From CALMZY01 sp052033915 (lineage in GTDB: Bacteria > Verrucomicrobiota > Kiritimatiellia > CAIQIC01 > JAGNIJ01): a stretch of 64,000 nt of DNA. How positions within the stretch are numbered: position 1 is the stretch's first letter; the number at the start of each line of letters is the position of its first letter. The position numbers and the translations under genes were made by a program. Positions 34,195-42,649 of the stretch are shown in pieces. The notes beneath the pieces are model-generated. The model worked only from the letters and a program-made list of their open reading frames with translations, was not told where the DNA came from and made no database searches. Location: the NCBI GenBank assembly GCA_052033915.1, contig JBPOJF010000013.1, positions 1 through 64,000 on the forward strand, read 5' to 3'.

Positions 34195-34252
34195 CGAAAT
34201 ACACAAAACACAGGAAATGATTTCTTTCGTGTACTTCGTGTGTTTCGTGGTT
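34195..34252. repeat. Inverted repeat (CGAAATACACAAAACACAGGA family)
   Basis: CGAAATACAC-type sequence (34195-34218) pairs imperfectly with TTTCGTGTACTTCGTGTGTTTCG (34225-34248). It starts 3 bp after the GH3 stop and ends 11 bp before the exonuclease III start. It is a third distinct hairpin family in the window. Confidence 0.7.
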
Positions 34253-34263
34253 ACGTTTCCCTC

Positions 34264-35034
34264 ATGCTCCTGGCCACCTTCAACGCCAACTCGATCCGCT
34301 CGCGCATGGACGTGATCCTGCGCTGGCTCGCCGAGCACAAGCCGGATGCGCTCTGCATCCAGGAAACCAAGGTCCAGGACGCCGAGTTCCCGCGCCGGCC
34401 GATCGAGGACGCGGGGTATCACGTGGTTTTCAAAGGCCAGAAGGCCTATAACGGGGTGGCGCTGCTTTCGCTCGCGCCGCCGGCCGAAGTCTCCGCCGGA
34501 CTCGATGACGAACCGCGCGACGAGCCGCGCCTGCTGCACGCGAAGATCGGGCCGGTCCACATCGTCAACACATACGTCCCGCAAGGGCGCGACATCCACC
34601 ACGAGATGTACGCGTACAAACTGGCGTGGTTTGAACGGCTTCGCCGGTTCTTCGACCAACGCTTCAAGAAGACCGACCTGCTGGTCTGGGCCGGCGACCT
34701 GAACGTCGCCGCCGAACCCATCGACGTTCACAGCCCGGAACTGTACGGCAACCACGTCTGCTATCACGAAGCGGCGCGCGAGGCGTTTGCGAAATGCCGT
34801 GCGTGGGGATTCGTGGATGTCTTCCGGAAACATCACCCCGAGCCGGGCCGCTACACATTCTTCGACTACCGCACGCCCGATGCCGTGAACAAAGGAATCG
34901 GGTGGCGCATCGACTATCTCCTCGCAAGCCCGGCCCTGGCGGAAAAATGCACCGGGGCGGCCATCGATCTCAAGCCGCGGCTGGAAAGCAAACCCTCGGA
35001 CCACACCGTGCTGACGGCAACATTTGATCTCTAA
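34264..35034 (+). CDS. xthA: Exodeoxyribonuclease III
   Basis: A 256-residue AP endonuclease and 3'-exonuclease in base-excision repair. Motifs: LATFNANSIRSR, CIQETKVQD (metal Glu), NTYVPQG, WAGDLNVA (Asp/Asn), and GIGWRIDYLLAS with SDHTVLTATF (catalytic Asp-His pair). The ATG at 34264 fits the family N-terminus; an upstream ATG (34240) lies in the inverted repeat. The 3' end overlaps the convergent lipoprotein gene by 4 bp. Confidence 0.95.
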   Translation: MLLATFNANSIRSRMDVILRWLAEHKPDALCIQETKVQDAEFPRRPIEDAGYHVVFKGQKAYNGVALLSLAPPAEVSAGLDDEPRDEPRLLHAKIGPVHIVNTYVPQGRDIHHEMYAYKLAWFERLRRFFDQRFKKTDLLVWAGDLNVAAEPIDVHSPELYGNHVCYHEAAREAFAKCRAWGFVDVFRKHHPEPGRYTFFDYRTPDAVNKGIGWRIDYLLASPALAEKCTGAAIDLKPRLESKPSDHTVLTATFDL

Positions 35035-35396
35035 GGCGCCAAATCAAGAAAGACGGACGTCTCGATATTGCCGTCCTTGGTGATCGTGATCTGGACCTTG
35101 TAGCCGCCATCGCGGTCGATATATCCGACCTCTTTGGCCGTGATGTACTTCAGCGGCGTGACCGCTTCCAGGGACACCTTCGACTCGCCCTTCGGAATCA
35201 CGGTGACGGTTTTGGAGCTGTTCGGCTCGATCTTCTCGATGACCTGGCTGAACCCGTTGCCGCGAAGGAGGACGTCGGTGACCACGGACGTGAAGTTATT
35301 GACCACAGTGATCTGCGGAGGATTTCGCGCTCCGCATGCCGAAACGAAAACAGCGACAAGGACACCTGCCAGAATACGAATCACAGCCATCCGCAT
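35031..35396 (-). CDS. Small lipoprotein of unknown function
   Basis: A 121-residue lipoprotein (lipobox VFVSAC). The mature part is a beta-sandwich-like domain (ITVVNNFTSVVTDVLLRGNGFSQVIEKIEPNSSKTVTVIPKG). No family recognised. It lies 41 bp downstream of the Ser/Thr kinase on the same strand and is probably co-transcribed with it, so it could be a target or envelope partner of that kinase. The ATG at 35396 or 35390 is possible. Confidence 0.65.
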   Translation of the reverse strand: MRMAVIRILAGVLVAVFVSACGARNPPQITVVNNFTSVVTDVLLRGNGFSQVIEKIEPNSSKTVTVIPKGESKVSLEAVTPLKYITAKEVGYIDRDGGYKVQITITKDGNIETSVFLDLAP

Positions 35397-35437
35397 AAAC
35401 ACCTCCCTGTTCCGTCGGAGGACACATCCGATCATTT

Positions 35438-37726
35438 TCAGATTCCGCCCAGTTTTTCAAGTCGAAGAAGAATCAGGTTCACCACGGGCTGGGGCAGGTA
35501 AAGCGATACCCGCTTCTTGGAATCACCGAGCCCAAAATAGCCGGATTCGTCGTTTTCCACCAGTTCGCTGTCAATGCGGACCACTTGGTTGACGACTTCA
35601 ACCCGATGCCCGATACGCCATTTCGTGTTCCTCTGGGTCTGCGACTGAATGAAATCGACGGCGTGCCACTGTTCAGAGAATACGGCGGGCTCGAGCCAAA
35701 GCGATTCGTCGGGATGTTCGTTCACCAGTTGCACGGCGGCAATGCGGTCGGCGCTGTCCGTCACCAGAAGGAGTTTCTCAAACCCGCGCCCGAAATCGCC
35801 CTCCGTGGAGTAGTAGAAAAAACTGTCCCTTGGAAATCCCGGACAATTCAGGTTCTTGCGGGGCGAGATCGGCTTGCCGAGGATTCCCGCCGCCTCCCGC
35901 AGCGGCATGAGGTAGTAAATCTGTCCGAACAAAATCAGCGAGGGATTCGGACTCAGGTCGAGCGCCGGCTGTCCCTTGCCGGAAAGCAGCCTCTTCAAAT
36001 CCGCGACGATCTTGGCGCCGCCTGTCTGCGGGCTGTTCCAGGTGGGGGCCAGCGTCAACCGATCTCCGGGTTGCGCGACCGGCTGGGGCTCGGACGTGGA
36101 AGAAGGCGTTGCCCGGATCGCGATCGGCGAGGTAGGCTCCGCGTTTTTCGAGCCGGCCCGGCCTGAATCCATCAGCGTCGATTGGCGGCAGTCCGAGATC
36201 AGGCGGTAACACTGATGGATAAGCTCCTGCATGTTGATTTCCGGCGGGGCATAGGCTCGGCAGGACTCGAACGCCGCAATGGCATCGCGGCACTGCTGCT
36301 CCACCGTCTTCAGAATGTCCGGATTGCTGCGATCGGCCAGGTAGGCTTTATACTTGGCCAGCGCGTCGTTGAATTGCCTCGCGCCCTGAACGAACGAGGG
36401 GTTCTTCCACTGGATGGTATCCGCGGCCCCCGATTTGCCGGCGTTTTCAGACGGCTGCCGGCCTTCCGCATGCGCCTGCCAGGAGGATGCATCGCCCCCC
36501 TGGGGCTGGGCGCTTTTGATATGGAAGCGCGGAGGAAACGGTCGTGTTTCCGCTTTCCCGCCCCAGTCATCACGGCTCTGCGAGGAGTGAGTCTCCCGAT
36601 ACTTCAGGAAAAACAATATCCCGTAGGCCAGCAGAACCGAGACGGCCATGAAGAGCAGCACCAGAACGGCGCGGGCCAGTTCCCCCCCGGGCTTGTGCGA
36701 TACGCCGGACTTCTCCCGCAACTCCTTGGGCAGCATGATCTTTTGTTTGACCACCACCTTGGGTTTCGGCGACTCGACGTCCTTGGGCGGCTTGGGCTCG
36801 GGCTCCGGCTTCGCCGCCGGTTTTGGCTTGGCCATCATACGGCTTTCACTGCGAAGAACCGTGCTGTGGCCCGCGGCAAGCCCGCGCGCCGCCGGCAGGT
36901 TGCCATTCTGGACATGCTTGATGTCCGCCAGGACTTCGGCCCAGCTCTGGTAACGCAGGGTGCGATCCTTCACCATCATCTTCTCGATCAGCCACGCCAG
37001 GCCCTCGGATAACTCGGTATTGATCTGCTGAGGATCGGGCAGGTAGTCGGAAATCTGGCGCTCCACGACTTCGAGATCGGAACTGTCTCCGAACGGCAGG
37101 CGCCCCGTTGTCATGTGATACAGCATCGCGCCCAGCGAGTAGATGTCCCCGCGGCAGTCGAGATCCGGCTCCCCGCGCGCCTGCTCCGGAGAGATGTAGT
37201 GCGGGGTGCCCTCAAACATCTCGCGGCCTGCGCCGGGCAGGTTTGTTCCGAACACCTTCGCGAGTCCCATGTCGGCGATCTTGATGGACCCGTCCTGATC
37301 CACCAGGACATTGGCGGGTTTGACGTCGCAATGGATCAGCCGCGCCTCGTCCCACGCGTACCCGAGCGCCAGCGCAACGCCCTCCGCGACCAGCAGCGCG
37401 TGTTTTTCACCCAGCCTCCGCCGACGCTGCAGCAACTCGCCGACCGAGCAGCCGGCGACGAACTCCATGACGAGGTAAACCAGGTCTCCGGACGAACCCG
37501 CATCGTAGACATGCACGATACCGGGATGATTGAGCTTGGCCGCGGCCCGGGCCTCGAGTTGAAACCGCTGAATGGCCTCCTCATCGCGAAGGATATCCGG
37601 GGAAAGAATCTTGACGGCGACCACCCGGTCCAGCGACACTTGGCGCGCCGTCCACACCGAGGCCATCGCACCCGCGCCGACTTTCGCGATGATCTCGTAT
37701 CCGGGCAGGTCTGGTGTTCTGTCCAT
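35438..37726 (-). CDS. Membrane Ser/Thr protein kinase (PknB-like), non-RD type
   Basis: A 762-residue kinase. The cytoplasmic kinase domain (about 8-290) has the glycine loop VGAGAMASVW, Lys39 in VAVKIL, a catalytic loop HCDVKPAN (Asp134) and the magnesium motif DMG (152-154) instead of DFG. HCD replaces HRD, so activation-loop phosphorylation may not be required. A Pro/Lys-rich linker, one membrane helix (AVLVLLFMAVSVLLAYGILFFLKY) and a long extracytoplasmic region of unknown fold follow. FHA proteins at 6260 and 57331 are candidate readers of its phosphorylation. Confidence 0.9.
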   Translation of the reverse strand: MDRTPDLPGYEIIAKVGAGAMASVWTARQVSLDRVVAVKILSPDILRDEEAIQRFQLEARAAAKLNHPGIVHVYDAGSSGDLVYLVMEFVAGCSVGELLQRRRRLGEKHALLVAEGVALALGYAWDEARLIHCDVKPANVLVDQDGSIKIADMGLAKVFGTNLPGAGREMFEGTPHYISPEQARGEPDLDCRGDIYSLGAMLYHMTTGRLPFGDSSDLEVVERQISDYLPDPQQINTELSEGLAWLIEKMMVKDRTLRYQSWAEVLADIKHVQNGNLPAARGLAAGHSTVLRSESRMMAKPKPAAKPEPEPKPPKDVESPKPKVVVKQKIMLPKELREKSGVSHKPGGELARAVLVLLFMAVSVLLAYGILFFLKYRETHSSQSRDDWGGKAETRPFPPRFHIKSAQPQGGDASSWQAHAEGRQPSENAGKSGAADTIQWKNPSFVQGARQFNDALAKYKAYLADRSNPDILKTVEQQCRDAIAAFESCRAYAPPEINMQELIHQCYRLISDCRQSTLMDSGRAGSKNAEPTSPIAIRATPSSTSEPQPVAQPGDRLTLAPTWNSPQTGGAKIVADLKRLLSGKGQPALDLSPNPSLILFGQIYYLMPLREAAGILGKPISPRKNLNCPGFPRDSFFYYSTEGDFGRGFEKLLLVTDSADRIAAVQLVNEHPDESLWLEPAVFSEQWHAVDFIQSQTQRNTKWRIGHRVEVVNQVVRIDSELVENDESGYFGLGDSKKRVSLYLPQPVVNLILLRLEKLGGI

Positions 37727-37927
37727 CGGGCTTCTATCCCCGGTTTTTCCTGCATGCAATTCATCCGCACGCAGCGCAGCCAACATAGCATCTCGTTACT
37801 GGGTTGAAAATACCATATGGCTTTCGCCCTGTTTACATCGTTCAGAAACGGATTGAAACCTCCGCCCCTCTGCCATAGGTTGTGCGTGGACGAACAGCCT
37901 GTTTCATCACGAACCGGAGCGTGGATC

Positions 37928-38929
37928 ATGCAACGAGTCAAAGCCGTTTTGTTCCTTGCCGCCGCGATGGCCGCCGGCATCGGCTTCGCGCAGCAGCCCG
38001 AGGCCGCTCACGCCCCCCGGATCGTCTGCGCCGAGCCGGTCTTCAACTTCGGCGAGGCGGACAGTTCCCAGGACGTCGTGCATACCTTCATCCTTCGAAA
38101 CGAAGGAGACCTCTCGCTGGAAATCGGACGCATCCGGCCTTCGTGCGGATGCACCGTCGCCAGCGTCTCGCAGAACACCGTCCCGCCAGGAGGCCAGGCC
38201 GAAGTCACCACGCGGCTTTCCCTGCGCGGACGGCAGGGCGCCCAGCACAAAACCATCAGCGTGGAGTCCAATGACCCGAAACAGCCGACGCTCGTCCTGT
38301 CCCTGGAGGGCACGGCGGTCGAGGACATTCGTATCCAGCCCAACCAGCTCTTCTTCGGCCGGATCACCACGGACAGCGCCGTCACCGGATCGGTCGTCAT
38401 CACGATCCAGAACGCCCGCTCCGTCAACATCACGAAAACATCGGCCAACACCAGCAACCTGACCGTCTCCACGGAATCCGCGCCCGACGGAAAATCCGTT
38501 CGGGTTCTGATCGCCACGTGTCCCCCCCTCTCCCGTGGCATGCTCCGAGGCAATGTGCGCATCGAAACGGATCACCCGAAGTATCCCTCCGCGGACATCG
38601 CCGTCTCCGCATTTGTCGTCGGCGATCTCACCTTCGCGCCGGAGGAGTTGCTGGTGGTCGCGTCCCCCGGGCAGACGTCCGCGCGTTCCGTGCTCGTGCG
38701 CTCGGAAACGGGCAAGAAGTTCGAGATCACCCAGGTGGACGCGCCGATCCCCTCCATGACCTACAACATCACGCCCGAGGACGCGGGCGGCTACCGGGTC
38801 GAAGTGGGAGGCATTCCCTCAACCGTCGAGGTGGAAGGCAAGTCCCTGCGCATCCGGACCGACCTCCCGGGCGCGGCGGACATCGTCATTCCATTCCGTT
38901 TTGTCCCGGCGACTCCGTCTGGTCCGTAA
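37928..38929 (+). CDS. Secreted DUF1573-domain protein
   Basis: A 333-residue protein with a signal peptide (VKAVLFLAAAMAAGIGFAQ). The first domain is DUF1573, recognised by VFNFGEADSSQDVVHTFILRNEGD and RPSCGCTVASVS; more Ig-like repeats follow (QPNQLFFGRITTD, APEELLVVASPGQ). DUF1573 proteins are abundant in PVC and Bacteroidetes and fit an Ig-like fold. The stop is directly followed by the rhodanese ATG, so this is the first gene of a three-gene operon. Confidence 0.88.
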   Translation: MQRVKAVLFLAAAMAAGIGFAQQPEAAHAPRIVCAEPVFNFGEADSSQDVVHTFILRNEGDLSLEIGRIRPSCGCTVASVSQNTVPPGGQAEVTTRLSLRGRQGAQHKTISVESNDPKQPTLVLSLEGTAVEDIRIQPNQLFFGRITTDSAVTGSVVITIQNARSVNITKTSANTSNLTVSTESAPDGKSVRVLIATCPPLSRGMLRGNVRIETDHPKYPSADIAVSAFVVGDLTFAPEELLVVASPGQTSARSVLVRSETGKKFEITQVDAPIPSMTYNITPEDAGGYRVEVGGIPSTVEVEGKSLRIRTDLPGAADIVIPFRFVPATPSGP

Positions 38930-39430
38930 ATGACGCACACCGCAAAAACATTCGGGCGTCTTTCGGCGCACTTCGCAGGCCTCCTGCTCGTGGCCGTCGT
39001 GTGCGGCGCGGCCGCGCAGGCCATCCGCCGCGATCCCATTCCCTGGTTTGAAACCTGGTCGAACTACATCGAGGCCAAGGCCCTGAAGGAAGGAATTCCC
39101 CTAGTCACTTCCGCGCAGGTCCTGGGATTCCTGCAAGCCGGCACGCACCTGATCCTGGACGCGCGACCCGCCGCCGATTACGAATCCGGCCGCATCCCCT
39201 CGGCCCGATCCGTCCCCTACGAATTTGTCTCCGAGGCGCTCACGCCGGTTCAGCCGTACCTGACGCCATCCGGCCCGATCGTGACGTATTGTTCCGGGAA
39301 ACACTGCGACGAGTCGCTCCTGCTGACCCGGTACCTGCGGCGGCAGGGGTTCACGAATGTCGTGCTGTTCGCGGGCGGATTTGAAACTTGGAGCGCCGAG
39401 GGCCATCCCATCGAGCGGGGCGCCCGATGA
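38930..39430 (+). CDS. Membrane-anchored rhodanese-like sulfurtransferase
   Basis: A 166-residue protein with an N-terminal membrane or signal segment (FAGLLLVAVVCGAAAQA) and a rhodanese domain: LILDARPAADYESGRIPSARSVP, the active loop YCSGKHCDE with Cys121, and VVLFAGGFETWSAEGHP. It would transfer sulfane sulfur in the periplasm. It begins at the base after the DUF1573 stop and ends overlapping the MauE-like gene (ATGA). Confidence 0.88.
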   Translation: MTHTAKTFGRLSAHFAGLLLVAVVCGAAAQAIRRDPIPWFETWSNYIEAKALKEGIPLVTSAQVLGFLQAGTHLILDARPAADYESGRIPSARSVPYEFVSEALTPVQPYLTPSGPIVTYCSGKHCDESLLLTRYLRRQGFTNVVLFAGGFETWSAEGHPIERGAR

Positions 39431-39855
39431 GGATTGCGGTCATCCTCTGCAGGCTGGCTCTCGCGGCGATCTTCCTGCTGGCGAGCGTTCCGAAAATCGC
39501 CGCGCCCGATGAATTCGCCGTCGCCGTATTCCGCTACCAGCTCCTGCCGGACGCCGCGGTCAACCTCGTGGCGATTTTTCTGCCCTGGATCGAACTCGTG
39601 GCCGCCATCGCCATCCTGATCCCGCGCACAAGCGCGGCCGCGGCCGCGATCCTCTTCGGACTGCTCTCCGTTTTCACGGCGGCGATCTCCATCGACCTCG
39701 TCCGCGGCATCGATATCTCGTGCGGCTGCTTCACGCTCGACGCCAACGCCGGCCCGATCGGCTGGGGGGAAGTGGCGCGTGACCTTGTCTTTCTGGCTAT
39801 GGCGGGATTCGTGCTGTGGGCAGATGTGCGGCGGGCCAGTCCGATCTCGTCGTGA
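39427..39855 (+). CDS. MauE/DoxX-like membrane protein
   Basis: A 142-residue protein with four predicted membrane helices (for example LCRLALAAIFLLASVPKIA and AAAAAILFGLLSVFTAAISIDLV). An SCGCF motif follows helix 3, typical of MauE-type proteins that help thiol or disulfide chemistry. With the rhodanese and DUF1573 genes it forms a compact cassette. Start overlaps the rhodanese stop. Confidence 0.82.
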   Translation: MRIAVILCRLALAAIFLLASVPKIAAPDEFAVAVFRYQLLPDAAVNLVAIFLPWIELVAAIAILIPRTSAAAAAILFGLLSVFTAAISIDLVRGIDISCGCFTLDANAGPIGWGEVARDLVFLAMAGFVLWADVRRASPISS

Positions 39856-39860
39856 AACGG

Positions 39861-40799
39861 CTACGGCTGCGCCGCCAGCTTGTTCAGCATTCTCAGCACA
39901 ACCCGCCCGACGGTGCCGAGGCTCTCCGCGCTGATCTTGTCCATGCTGTCCGCCGGGGTGTGCCAGTAGTCGTTCCGGCCCGGCGCGCTGCCGAACTGGA
40001 AGTCGATCAGGTTGACGGCCGGAATGCCTGCGCGGAAGAAGGGGTCGTGGTCATCGCCGATCTGCAAGGGGGACAGCATGAACTTGTCGCGGGAGCCATC
40101 CTCCCGCGCCGCATCGAACACCATGGAAATCAGCGCGGGCGTGCTGTTGCGCGGGAGCGTGACGGTCAGATCGCGGTCGCCGATCATATCCATCAGGATC
40201 ATCGCCTTGATGTCCGCGGCCTGACCGTTCTTGAGCATCTTCTTCGCCAGATACCGGCTTCCCTGCAAGCCATCGAACACGCCGTAATGCTCCATGCATT
40301 CCTCGCCGTCGAAGAACACGAAGAGCACCTCGAACGGGAGTTCCGGGCTTTTCGCCAGCACGCGCGCCAGCTCGATCAACGCGCCGGAACTGGAGGCGGA
40401 ATCGTTCGCGCCTTCAAACCCGGGGATGCCCGACTTCGTGTCGTAGTGGGAGGCCAGAAGGACCCGCCCCTTTCCGCCTCCCGGCAGACGGCCCATGACA
40501 TTCCGGAAGACCGTTTCGCCCAGGGGACTCTGCGCCTTGAACTCGTCGATGGACGCCTCAACCCCCGCGGCCCGCAGGCGCTCGCGCAGGTGTTTCGCCG
40601 CCGCTTCCGCGCCGGGTGTCGCGGAATCCCGCGGCCCCAGCGCCACGAGATCGCCCGCCTCCCGGAGCGCCCGCGCCCCGTCGAATGCCGCCGGATCCAG
40701 CGGCGGACCCGCCTGGACCGGCTCTGCCGGCTTCTGCCGGCAGGCCGCCAGAAGAACAAGGCAAAGGACGACTGCCCGAATCGTATTTTTTCCAAACAT
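39861..40799 (-). CDS. M28-family metallopeptidase lipoprotein
   Basis: A 312-residue lipoprotein (lipobox LLAAC). The M28 aminopeptidase fold has zinc ligands in SHYDTKSG, GANDSASSSGAL (bridging Asp), FFDGEEC (catalytic and metal Glu), and MDMIGD; the last His is in DYWHTPADSMDKI. It resembles glutaminyl-cyclase-type or aminopeptidase members; the substrate is unknown. The ATG at 40799 lies inside the palindromic repeat at 40786-40838, with a TTG alternative at 40826 that also lies in the repeat. Confidence 0.85.
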   Translation of the reverse strand: MFGKNTIRAVVLCLVLLAACRQKPAEPVQAGPPLDPAAFDGARALREAGDLVALGPRDSATPGAEAAAKHLRERLRAAGVEASIDEFKAQSPLGETVFRNVMGRLPGGGKGRVLLASHYDTKSGIPGFEGANDSASSSGALIELARVLAKSPELPFEVLFVFFDGEECMEHYGVFDGLQGSRYLAKKMLKNGQAADIKAMILMDMIGDRDLTVTLPRNSTPALISMVFDAAREDGSRDKFMLSPLQIGDDHDPFFRAGIPAVNLIDFQFGSAPGRNDYWHTPADSMDKISAESLGTVGRVVLRMLNKLAAQP

Positions 40800-40838
40800 T
40801 GGAAAAAATCCGGCCTGTTTTTCCAATCCTTGGAAAAA
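40786..40838. repeat. Double palindromic repeat TTTTTTCCAA...TTGGAAAA overlapping an M28 gene start
   Basis: Two palindromes, TTTTTTCCAAACATTGGAAA and TTTTTCCAATCCTTGGAAAA, separated by a TCCGGCC core. It closely matches the element at 25267-25317. The M28 start codon (40799-40797) is the centre of the first palindrome. Confidence 0.82.
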
Positions 40839-40853
40839 CGGGCTGCGGACGAC

Positions 40854-41882
40854 TTATTCCGCCGCCTTAATCTGGTCCCAGATCTGCGTGTACTTCACGT
40901 TGTCGTCGCCGAGATCCTCGATGACTTCGCACTTCGCCTGGACCTCAGGCTTCAGGAAAATCGATTCGTTGTTCAGGAAGTCCTCGCTGAGAAACGCGTA
41001 GCTGGCCCGGTTCGGGCACAGGTAGCTGATGAACTCCGTGTTCTCCGCGGCGACGTGAGGATCGTGGATGAAGTTGATGAACTTATGCGCGAGTTCGGCG
41101 TTCCGGGCATCCTTCGGGATCACCATGTCGTCGCACGAGATGGAGGTCCCCTCCTCCGGGATGGCGAATTCAATATCCTCATTTTCCTCCTGCACCTGGA
41201 AAATGTCGCCGCTGTATCCGTGAACCGCAAGGAATTCGCCGGACGCGAGGCCCGTCTTGTACTGCTCGTTCTCGAACTTCGCGAGGTTCTTTTTCCAGCG
41301 GATGACCACATCGCGCGCCGCTTCGAGCTCGCGCTGGTCCACCGTGTTGAGGCTGAATCCGAGGGATTTGAGCGCAGCGCCGATCGTTTCGCGCATATCG
41401 TTGAGCATCGTCATGCGGCCTTTCAGGTCGGTCCGGTCGAACAGGGACCAGGACGCCTTGAAATCGGGGACCTTGCTCTTGAGAACCGCGATGCCGGTGT
41501 TGGTCAACATGTAGGGAACGCTGTGCTCCATCTCGGCGTCCATGGCGATCCGGAGATACTCGGGATCCACGTGGGCCAGGTTGGGCACCAGGTTCTTGTT
41601 GATCGGCTGGATCATGCCCTGCTTATGCATGACCTTGACCATGTAGCTGCTGGGAAAGATCAGGTCATACCCGGTCGCGCCGGCTTTGAGCTTGGCGTAC
41701 ATGGCCTCGTTCGAGTCGAAGGTGTCGATGACCACCCGGCAGCCGTTCTCCTGCTCGAACCGCTGAACGAGTTCCGGCTTGAGGTAGTCCGCCCAGGTGT
41801 AGATGTGCAGGATCGACTGGCTGCGTCGGCAACCGCAGGCCAGGCTCAAGAACGCAAGGGCAACAAGCGCTGTCTTCTTCAT
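40854..41882 (-). CDS. potD: Polyamine ABC transporter substrate-binding protein
   Basis: A 342-residue lipoprotein-like binding protein (signal KKTALVALAFLSLACGC). PotD/PotF motifs: LHIYTWADYLKPELVQRFEQENGCRVVIDTFDSNEAMYAKL, the ligand-binding SSYMVKVM and PYMLTNTGIAV, and the C-terminal NFIHDP. Captures spermidine or putrescine in the periplasm. The ATG overlaps the potC stop (ATGA); last gene of potABCD. Confidence 0.93.
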   Translation of the reverse strand: MKKTALVALAFLSLACGCRRSQSILHIYTWADYLKPELVQRFEQENGCRVVIDTFDSNEAMYAKLKAGATGYDLIFPSSYMVKVMHKQGMIQPINKNLVPNLAHVDPEYLRIAMDAEMEHSVPYMLTNTGIAVLKSKVPDFKASWSLFDRTDLKGRMTMLNDMRETIGAALKSLGFSLNTVDQRELEAARDVVIRWKKNLAKFENEQYKTGLASGEFLAVHGYSGDIFQVQEENEDIEFAIPEEGTSISCDDMVIPKDARNAELAHKFINFIHDPHVAAENTEFISYLCPNRASYAFLSEDFLNNESIFLKPEVQAKCEVIEDLGDDNVKYTQIWDQIKAAE

Positions 41883-42649
41883 GATTTCTCCTCCGTGAGA
41901 CGTTGACTTAACCATACGGCCGCGAATGTAACCAGGAGCAAGATTGTGGAAAGGGCGTTGATCAGCGGCGGAGAGCCGTGCTTGATCATGCTGTAGATCC
42001 GGATCGGCAGGGTCGTTGACCCGGGCCCGGCGACGAAAAACGTGATCACGAAATCGTCGACGGAAAGCGTGAAGGCCAGGAGCGCGCCGGCCGCGATGCC
42101 CGGAAACAGCAGCGGCAGGAGCACGCGCGTGGCCGTCGTCCACCAGCTCGCGCCGAGATCCTGCGCGGCCTCGATCACCGAGAAGTCGAAGTCCTGCAGC
42201 CGCGCCAGCACGACCATGGCCACGTAGCTGATGCAAAACGTGACATGGGCGAGGAAGATCGTGAAGAGGCCGAGTTGGACTTTCATCGCGACAAACAGCA
42301 GGAGCAGGCTCATGCCCACCAGGATCTCGGGCACCACGAGCGGCGTGTAGATCAGGATGTAGTGGGCCTTCTGGAGGCGGCTCGTGAACCGGTGGAGGGC
42401 AAAGGCCGCTGTGGTGCCCAGCACGACGGAAACGACGGTCGCCCCGACCGCGATGATCAGCGTGTTCTCCAGGGCGCGCCAGATGTCGCGCGCATGCAGA
42501 AGGCGCTGATACCAGACCAGGGAAAAGCCTTCCCACGTCCCGCCGAAGCGCGACGCATTGAACGAGTTGGCCACGAGCACGAGGATCGGGAGATAGAAGA
42601 ACACGAGGACGAGGATCAGGGTGATGAACGGAAGACGGCTGCGCTTCAT
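41879..42649 (-). CDS. potC: Polyamine ABC transporter permease PotC
   Basis: A 256-residue inner-membrane permease with six helices. The first is LPFITLILVLVFFYLPILVLVANSF, and the EAA motif is VIEAAQDLGASWWTTATRVLLPLLFP. Overlaps potB upstream and potD downstream by 4 bp each. Confidence 0.93.
   Translation of the reverse strand: MKRSRLPFITLILVLVFFYLPILVLVANSFNASRFGGTWEGFSLVWYQRLLHARDIWRALENTLIIAVGATVVSVVLGTTAAFALHRFTSRLQKAHYILIYTPLVVPEILVGMSLLLLFVAMKVQLGLFTIFLAHVTFCISYVAMVVLARLQDFDFSVIEAAQDLGASWWTTATRVLLPLLFPGIAAGALLAFTLSVDDFVITFFVAGPGSTTLPIRIYSMIKHGSPPLINALSTILLLVTFAAVWLSQRLTEEKS

Noticed and set aside
39816..41906. Plus-strand 696-codon frame over the M28 and potD genes
   Set aside because: Antisense to genes with clear motifs; no domain seen.
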